Positions 29,622 through 33,928 of a stretch of DNA of 33,928 nucleotides are shown here, one piece after another; position 1 is the stretch's first letter; each line of letters begins with the position of its first letter. The DNA is from a virus. The translations under genes were made by a program, and so were the position numbers. The notes under the pieces are model-generated. The model was not told where the DNA came from. It did not search any database and saw only the letters and a list, made by a program, of their open reading frames with translations. The stretch spans positions 1 through 33,928 of IMG/VR virus record IMGVR_UViG_3300028384_000371; one strand, written 5' to 3'.

Positions 29622-30296
29622 ATGCAAACGGGAAGGATATACAAACCAGAAAAGTTTGATAGCTACTTTGTAGTGCCTAGAGTTATTTTTAGAGATAAAA
29701 ATTTAAGTACTGGCGCTGTGGGTTTATACTGCTTTTTGCTATCACACGATAAAGATTTTAAATTAACAGTACAATTTTGTATTGAAGGATTTAAGGATGG
29801 AAAAGATGCCATAAGAAATAGGTTTAGAGAATTAATTGATGGCGGTTACTTGGAAAAAGTACAAGTGAGGGATAAAAATACAAAGCAATTTTTGGGGTAT
29901 GATTTTATAATTAAATTACCCCATAGCGGAAAAGCCGTCGACGGAAAAGCCGTAGGCGGGAAATCCGCCACAAAGAATAATAACATTAATAATATAGTTA
30001 AAACATATAAAGAAATAGTTGTTAAATGCTATAATGAACTTGTTTTATTATTCCCGAATGAATACCGACCAAAGACAGACCAGCAAAAAAATAAATGGCT
30101 ACAAGTAATTGACGAACTAGATAGGATTGATGGCATAAACCCTAGACAGGTTTTTTATATATCTAAGAAAACACTTGAAGATGAATTTTGGGCTGAGAAT
30201 TATAGAAGCCCATTAAAATTAAGGCGTAAAAATAAAGATGGTATTAAGTGGGTTTTTGTTTTTAAAAACAGATACGCAAAAGATATGAAGGTATGA
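29622..30296 (+). CDS. Replication initiator-like winged-helix protein
   Basis: 224 residues. The N-terminal part (VVPRVIFRDKNLSTGAVGLY, CFLLSHDKDFKLTVQF, KDAIRNRFRELIDGGYLEKV) is a winged helix as in DnaD/lambda O-like phage initiators. A low-complexity linker (GKAVDGKAVGGKSATKNNNI, about 102-121) joins a helical C-terminal domain (NKWLQVIDELDRIDGINPRQ, YISKKTLEDEFWAENYRSPL). Such proteins bind the origin and load helicase. The linker DNA carries three 15-bp iterons followed by an AT-rich stretch, as in lambda gene O. Starts after an A-rich leader; overlaps the next gene by 4 bases. Confidence 0.82.
   Translation: MQTGRIYKPEKFDSYFVVPRVIFRDKNLSTGAVGLYCFLLSHDKDFKLTVQFCIEGFKDGKDAIRNRFRELIDGGYLEKVQVRDKNTKQFLGYDFIIKLPHSGKAVDGKAVGGKSATKNNNINNIVKTYKEIVVKCYNELVLLFPNEYRPKTDQQKNKWLQVIDELDRIDGINPRQVFYISKKTLEDEFWAENYRSPLKLRRKNKDGIKWVFVFKNRYAKDMKV
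29926..30045 (+). repeat. Three iterons plus AT-rich region, candidate replication origin
   Basis: CGGAAAAGCCGT starts at 29927 and 29942, and the related CGGGAAATCCGC at 29957, giving a period of exactly 15 bp. Each copy is an imperfect palindrome; the last is GGCGG-GAAAT-CCGCC. About 70 bases of very A/T-rich DNA follow (29970-30040). This lies inside the initiator gene's linker. Confidence 0.68.
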
Positions 30297-30685
30297 TTAA
30301 GCACGAAAATAGAATAAAGCAAGTATTGAATTTTAAAGGCGTGGGGAATAGCAAAATACATCCTACAGATATTGATGCTGTTTTAGAATTTGATAAGAAG
30401 TACTTAATTATGTTTGAGGTAAAATATAAAGGCGTACAAGTTCCAACTGGTCAAGAGTTAGTTTTACATAGAATAGCGGATGCTTGGGAATCTACTGGGG
30501 GGGAGGCTTTTGTGGTTTATTGTTGGCACGAAACGGAAACTAGCGAAATAGTAGATATGCAAAACACAGTTGTATATAAAGTTTATCACAATAAAAAAAA
30601 TTTTAAGCGAGAGCAAAATATTAAAGAATTTTTACAGACATTAGCGAAACATTACAAAATAACAAAACTAGAGAAAGCATTATGA
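30293..30685 (+). CDS. Putative PD-(D/E)XK nuclease
   Basis: 130 residues. HPTDIDAVLEFDKKYLIMFE (D28, E42), VKYKG (K44) and GQELVLHRIADAW (Q54) fit a compact PD-(D/E)XK core (D...E-x-K...Q). The C-terminal third is basic. Phages of this type often place such a resolvase-like nuclease between initiator and helicase genes. It overlaps both neighbours by 4 bases. Confidence 0.7.
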   Translation: MIKHENRIKQVLNFKGVGNSKIHPTDIDAVLEFDKKYLIMFEVKYKGVQVPTGQELVLHRIADAWESTGGEAFVVYCWHETETSEIVDMQNTVVYKVYHNKKNFKREQNIKEFLQTLAKHYKITKLEKAL

Positions 30686-32370
30686 TAGAACAATTTCAAG
30701 AAATTGGCATTTACCCGAAGGGCAACTATGAAGAGCAAAAGGTAAAATGCCCAAAGTGTAGCCCAGATAGAAAAAACAAGGGCGACAAGAGTTTAAGTAT
30801 TAACTTATCTAAAGGGCTATATAATTGCCACCACTGCGGATGGCAGGGCAATGTTAAAATAAAGCAGAAAAAAGAATACACAAAGCCAGTACTGCACCAA
30901 ACTGATTTAGATAGTAAAGTATTAGATTGGTTTGCAAGCAGGGGTATTAACTTACCTACATTGGCACACTACAAAATAACACAAAGCAAAGAGTATTTTC
31001 CACAAACAAAGAAAAATTCAAACTGCATAAATTTTAATTATTACCGAAACAAAGAACTGATAAATGTAAAGTACAGAGATGCACAAAAGAATTTTAAACT
31101 TGTAAGCGGCGCTGAACTTATTTTTTATGGACTAGATAACATAAAAGAAAGCGAAAAGTGCTACATAGTAGAAGGCGAGATTGATGCTTTGAGTTTCCAT
31201 GAGGCGGGCTTATTTAGTGTTTGTAGCGTACCTAATGGCGCTAGTAAGGGAAACCAAAAGCTTGACTATTTAGATAACTGCTGGGAGTACTTTGTAGAAA
31301 AAAAAGAAATAATACTTTGTACAGATAACGACGCCGCTGGTTTAAGCTTGAGGGGGGAGTTAGCTAGAAGGCTTGGAAAATACAGGTGCAAATACGTTGA
31401 TTTTAAGGAGTATAAAGATGCAAACGAAATACTAGTAAAAGAAGGGACTAGGGCTTTACAGGAATTTATAGCTAATGCTAAAAGCTTTCCTCTGGAAGGT
31501 GTGTTAAATATTAGCGACATTTGGGAGAATGTTTTAAATTTTAATGAAAATGGAATCAAAAATTATTCGTTTGGTCTTGGAAATAGTGGAGACTTTCTTA
31601 ATATTAGTTTTGGTGAGTGGACTGTCGTTACTGGCATACCTAACAGCGGTAAATCTGATGTGGTTGACCAGATTAGCGCAAATCTTGCTTTGACAAAAGG
31701 TTTTAAAACAGCTTTCTTTGCCCCAGAGTCTTTTCCTTACGAGGGACATATAAAGCGAATAGCTAATAAGCTTAATGAGAAAAACTGCGATACAGAAACG
31801 CTAAACAACACAAAGGATTTTATAGAGGAACATTTTCATTTTATAAAAATTAACCTTGATAACCTTACATTAAAAAACATACTTGACAACTTTAGACAGC
31901 TTGTATTTCAGAAAGGCGTTAATATATGCGTGATTGACCCTTGGAATATGTTAGACCATAGCGAACAGCGAGACCATAGCTACATAGGGCGGCAGTTAAG
32001 TGAGATAACACAATTTTGCCAGCAAACAAATACGCATTTATTTTTAGTGGCGCACCCTCGAAAAATGGAAAGCGAAAATGGTATTTACAAAGTGCCTACG
32101 CCTTACAGCATTTCGGGGAGTGCTGACTTTTTTAATAAGGCTTATAACTGCCTTACTGTTTACAGGAAACTAAACGAGAAAACGGAGTACGATAGTGATA
32201 TAGTCGAAATACATATACAGAAAGTAAAAAGAAAGGAAAACGGACAGCAAGGCTGTTTTGAAGTAGCGCCAGATTTTAAAAAGGGTGGGGGTGCTTACAA
32301 GGGCGTAAATATTACGCAACACCAACAGAAAGTAAATAAAGAAATACAAAAAATACAAGTTCCATTTTAA
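30682..32370 (+). CDS. Primase-helicase (T7 gp4-like)
   Basis: 562 residues. Zinc-binding region C23/C26 (VKCPKC) and C49/C52 (YNCHHCGW); TOPRIM primase with CYIVEGEIDALSF (about 161-173) and ILCTDNDAAGL (about 210-220); RecA-like helicase with Walker A GIPNSGKSD (about 318-326), Walker B NICVIDPWN (about 413-421) and LFLVAHPRK (about 453-461). It primes and unwinds DNA at the replication fork. No DNA polymerase is in the window, so host polymerase is probably used. Coupled to the upstream nuclease by ATGA. Confidence 0.95.
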   Translation: MIEQFQEIGIYPKGNYEEQKVKCPKCSPDRKNKGDKSLSINLSKGLYNCHHCGWQGNVKIKQKKEYTKPVLHQTDLDSKVLDWFASRGINLPTLAHYKITQSKEYFPQTKKNSNCINFNYYRNKELINVKYRDAQKNFKLVSGAELIFYGLDNIKESEKCYIVEGEIDALSFHEAGLFSVCSVPNGASKGNQKLDYLDNCWEYFVEKKEIILCTDNDAAGLSLRGELARRLGKYRCKYVDFKEYKDANEILVKEGTRALQEFIANAKSFPLEGVLNISDIWENVLNFNENGIKNYSFGLGNSGDFLNISFGEWTVVTGIPNSGKSDVVDQISANLALTKGFKTAFFAPESFPYEGHIKRIANKLNEKNCDTETLNNTKDFIEEHFHFIKINLDNLTLKNILDNFRQLVFQKGVNICVIDPWNMLDHSEQRDHSYIGRQLSEITQFCQQTNTHLFLVAHPRKMESENGIYKVPTPYSISGSADFFNKAYNCLTVYRKLNEKTEYDSDIVEIHIQKVKRKENGQQGCFEVAPDFKKGGGAYKGVNITQHQQKVNKEIQKIQVPF

Positions 32371-32380
32371 ATACAAAACA

Positions 32381-32602
32381 ATGATAGATACAAAACCAGA
32401 ACACTATAGAGCAATGAGTTGGTGTCACAAAAACAGAATTACAGTTTATCCTAAACTTCGCGGAAGCAAGTATATCCTAGTACATACAAAGGATGGCGTA
32501 GCTTTTAGCAGCGGAAAAGAGTACAACGTAAAAGAGTATCAGCAAGTTATATGGGATTATTACTTATATTTGTTCAGACAATATAACAATGTTACAAGTT
32601 GA
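32381..32602 (+). CDS. Unknown 73-residue protein
   Basis: Aromatic-rich and basic (EHYRAMSWCHKNRITVYPKL, VKEYQQVIWDYYLYLFRQYN). No motif recognised. It starts 10 bases after the helicase stop and overlaps the next gene by 14 bases. Confidence 0.62.
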   Translation: MIDTKPEHYRAMSWCHKNRITVYPKLRGSKYILVHTKDGVAFSSGKEYNVKEYQQVIWDYYLYLFRQYNNVTS

Positions 32603-32753
32603 ATTTTTCCCGATTTATGGAGTTATAGCTGGCGTGAATTACAGCAATGAAGATATTGAAAACATTGAAGTTGTCGCTGATGACAAGCGCCATACAATAC
32701 AGCTGTTCTTTTTTATTTTTGGGATAAACATACATTTTTTCACGAGCAAATGA
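32589..32753 (+). CDS. Unknown 54-residue protein
   Basis: ATG 32589 to TGA 32751, overlapping the previous gene by 14 bases and the ParB-like gene as ATGA. Mostly beta-type hydrophobic sequence (VEFFPIYGVIAGVNYSNEDI, TIQLFFFIFGINIHFF). Small size and overlaps suggest a real coupled gene. Function unknown. Confidence 0.6.
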   Translation: MLQVEFFPIYGVIAGVNYSNEDIENIEVVADDKRHTIQLFFFIFGINIHFFTSK

Positions 32754-33328
32754 TAAAGAAAGTAAACATAGCGGCTATAAAGCCAAACGAAGAAAACCCG
32801 CGTTTTATTACAGATGCGAAATTTAAAAAACTTGTAAAATCAATTAAAGAATTCCCAGAAATGCTTGAAACTCGACCTTTGGTGGTTGATGAGGATATGG
32901 TAGTTTTAGGCGGAAATATGCGCTTGAAAGCTTTAAAATCGGCGGGGGTGTTTGAAGTTCCTGTTCATCAAGTTAAAGGTTGGAATGAAAAACAAAAGCA
33001 GGAGTTCATAATAAAAGATAACGTTGGATTTGGTCAATGGGATTGGGATATTTTAGCAAACGAATGGCATGGAGAATCTTTAAAGGATTGGGGTATTGAT
33101 TTGCCAGAGTTTGAGGTAGAGCCAGATTATTCAATATTAGATGATTTCGATTTATCTGAGCAGCTTGATGAAATGCAGTCTGGAGTTAAAAAAGCAATTC
33201 AAATACCTTTTGAAAATGAACATTATGATGAAGCTTTTGAGTTGGTTAAATATTTTAGAGAACAAGGTCATTATGTCGGAATGATACTCATTGATAAATT
33301 AAAACAGCTTAAAGATGAAATTAAATAA
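32750..33328 (+). CDS. ParB/Srx-fold protein
   Basis: 192 residues. The N-terminal ParB-like domain (VNIAAIKPNEENPRFITD, TRPLVVDEDMVVLGGNMRLK with G54-G-N-M-R58, HQVKGWNEKQKQEFIIKDN) is followed by an acidic linker and a C-terminal domain (AIQIPFENEHYDEAFELVKY, FREQGHYVGMILIDKL). In phages and genomic islands this fold is often fused to or next to DNA methyltransferases; here no methylase domain is attached, but an FkbM-type methyltransferase gene overlaps its end by 14 bases. It may guide a DNA modification system or act as a nuclease or segregation factor. Confidence 0.85.
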   Translation: MIKKVNIAAIKPNEENPRFITDAKFKKLVKSIKEFPEMLETRPLVVDEDMVVLGGNMRLKALKSAGVFEVPVHQVKGWNEKQKQEFIIKDNVGFGQWDWDILANEWHGESLKDWGIDLPEFEVEPDYSILDDFDLSEQLDEMQSGVKKAIQIPFENEHYDEAFELVKYFREQGHYVGMILIDKLKQLKDEIK

Positions 33329-33928
33329 ATCCGAAATAAAAGGAATTAATTTTTATTACAGAGAAGATTACTCAGACCTAAAAACTTTTAATGAAGTAAT
33401 TGATAGAGATGTTTATCAAAAAAAAGATTTTAAAATCGAATCAGGCGAAAAATGGATGGATTGTGGGGGTAATGTTGGCGCTTTCGCTTTGCTAGCTTTG
33501 AGTAAAGGTGCTATTGTAGATATTTTTGAGCCAGACCCTTTTAATTGTAAATTGATTGAAAAAAATTTGAAATTAAACAACTTTAATGCTAATATTTTTC
33601 AAAAGGCTCTTGTTCACGATGAAACTAAAAGTTGCTATTTATTTGTAGGTAATAATAATCAAGTTTGGAGAAACAGCATAGTCAAGAAATGGAACAATAA
33701 AGGAATAAAAGTAGATTGCTTAAATTTTGACGAAGTTCAGGGAGACTATGACTGTTGTAAAATGGATATAGAAGGCGCTGAAATGTTAATTTTAGAAACA
33801 TATGAAACTAATTTCAAAAAGTTAGTTTATGAGTGGAGTTTTGATATTGACAACAACATAGACAGGCTTAGAAAAGTTTTAGAAAAACAGAAAAAAAATT
33901 ATCCTAATATTTACGGAATAGACAAGGT
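33315..33928 (+). CDS. FkbM-family methyltransferase, truncated by the window edge
   Basis: At least 204 residues from the ATG at 33315, still open at the right edge. SAM-binding motifs are clear: WMDCGGNVGAFALLALSKG (49-58 core), VDIFEPDPFN (71-75) and CCKMDIEGAEMLIL (149-156, the FkbM acidic K-x-D-I-E-G motif). FkbM enzymes usually O-methylate hydroxyl groups of sugars or polyketides. Here it overlaps the ParB-like gene, and in a circular genome would lie next to the 2OG oxygenase. Methylating a hydroxylated base, or a sugar on it, is a speculative role. Confidence 0.85.
   Translation, partial: MKLNKSEIKGINFYYREDYSDLKTFNEVIDRDVYQKKDFKIESGEKWMDCGGNVGAFALLALSKGAIVDIFEPDPFNCKLIEKNLKLNNFNANIFQKALVHDETKSCYLFVGNNNQVWRNSIVKKWNNKGIKVDCLNFDEVQGDYDCCKMDIEGAEMLILETYETNFKKLVYEWSFDIDNNIDRLRKVLEKQKKNYPNIYGIDK

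Noticed and set aside
29927-29968. 15-bp repeats considered as a CRISPR array
   Set aside because: The repeats are too short, abut each other without spacers and lie in a coding linker; iterons are a better explanation.
1-33928. tRNA genes, integrase, attachment sites, insertion sequences
   Set aside because: I looked for cloverleaf 3' ends with GTTCRA arms, recombinase motifs and terminal inverted repeats and found nothing convincing.

Overview
The window is almost the whole genome of an AT-rich, long-tailed (siphovirus-type) tailed phage of a Bacteroidetes host, most likely a marine flavobacterium. The evidence is the repeated Bacteroidetes -7 promoter hexamer-type element TAnnTTTG, A-rich leaders without Shine-Dalgarno sequences, a BACON-type domain in a baseplate protein, and fibre proteins of the kind common in marine phages. 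Every gene I can support is on the + strand. I see no integrase, tRNA, insertion sequence or CRISPR array. Both ends cut through genes.

Layout. 0-2.1 kb: end of an unknown gene, a TET/JBP-like 2-oxoglutarate/Fe(II) oxygenase, and three small genes with their own promoters and terminators. 2.1-9.2 kb: packaging and head genes (TerS, TerL, portal with extra C-terminal domains, MuF-like protein, HK97-type protease, major capsid protein), then four small genes. 9.3-11.6 kb: a free-standing PD-(D/E)XK nuclease, then a connector series (gp6-like, head closure, gp10-like, tail terminator-like). 11.6-19.2 kb: a lysis and adhesion block between the tail terminator and the tail tube gene (M15 peptidase, 3TM holin, fibres, LamG lectin domains, a large repeat fibre broken by a frameshift, three small membrane proteins). 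19.2-26.0 kb: tail tube, tail chaperones G and G-T made by -1 frameshifting on the same heptamer used by lambda, tape measure, two baseplate proteins. 26.1-33.9 kb: early operon (Cys/His hydrolase-like protein, Cro-like HTH, ERF annealase, SSB-like protein with a DLPF tail, RecE-like exonuclease, DnaA domain IV-like protein, VRR-NUC, winged-helix initiator with internal iterons, another nuclease, primase-helicase, ParB-like protein, FkbM methyltransferase).

How it works together. ERF, RecE-like exonuclease and the SSB-like protein form a recombination set. The winged-helix initiator, the DnaA-like protein and the primase-helicase form a replication set, with a lambda-like origin candidate inside the initiator gene. 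Terminators followed closely by promoters split the late region into several units. Five promoters sit so close to the start codon that leaderless mRNAs are likely.

The most interesting points are: (1) the TET/JBP-like oxygenase, which with the ParB-like protein and the FkbM methyltransferase (adjacent if the genome is circular or circularly permuted) could form a DNA base modification cassette; (2) complete absence of GATC from about 34 kb by my reading; (3) the G-T frameshift; (4) the iteron-in-initiator origin; (5) a frameshifted two-repeat fibre gene; (6) many runs of five or more G on the coding strand with no matching C runs outside terminators.
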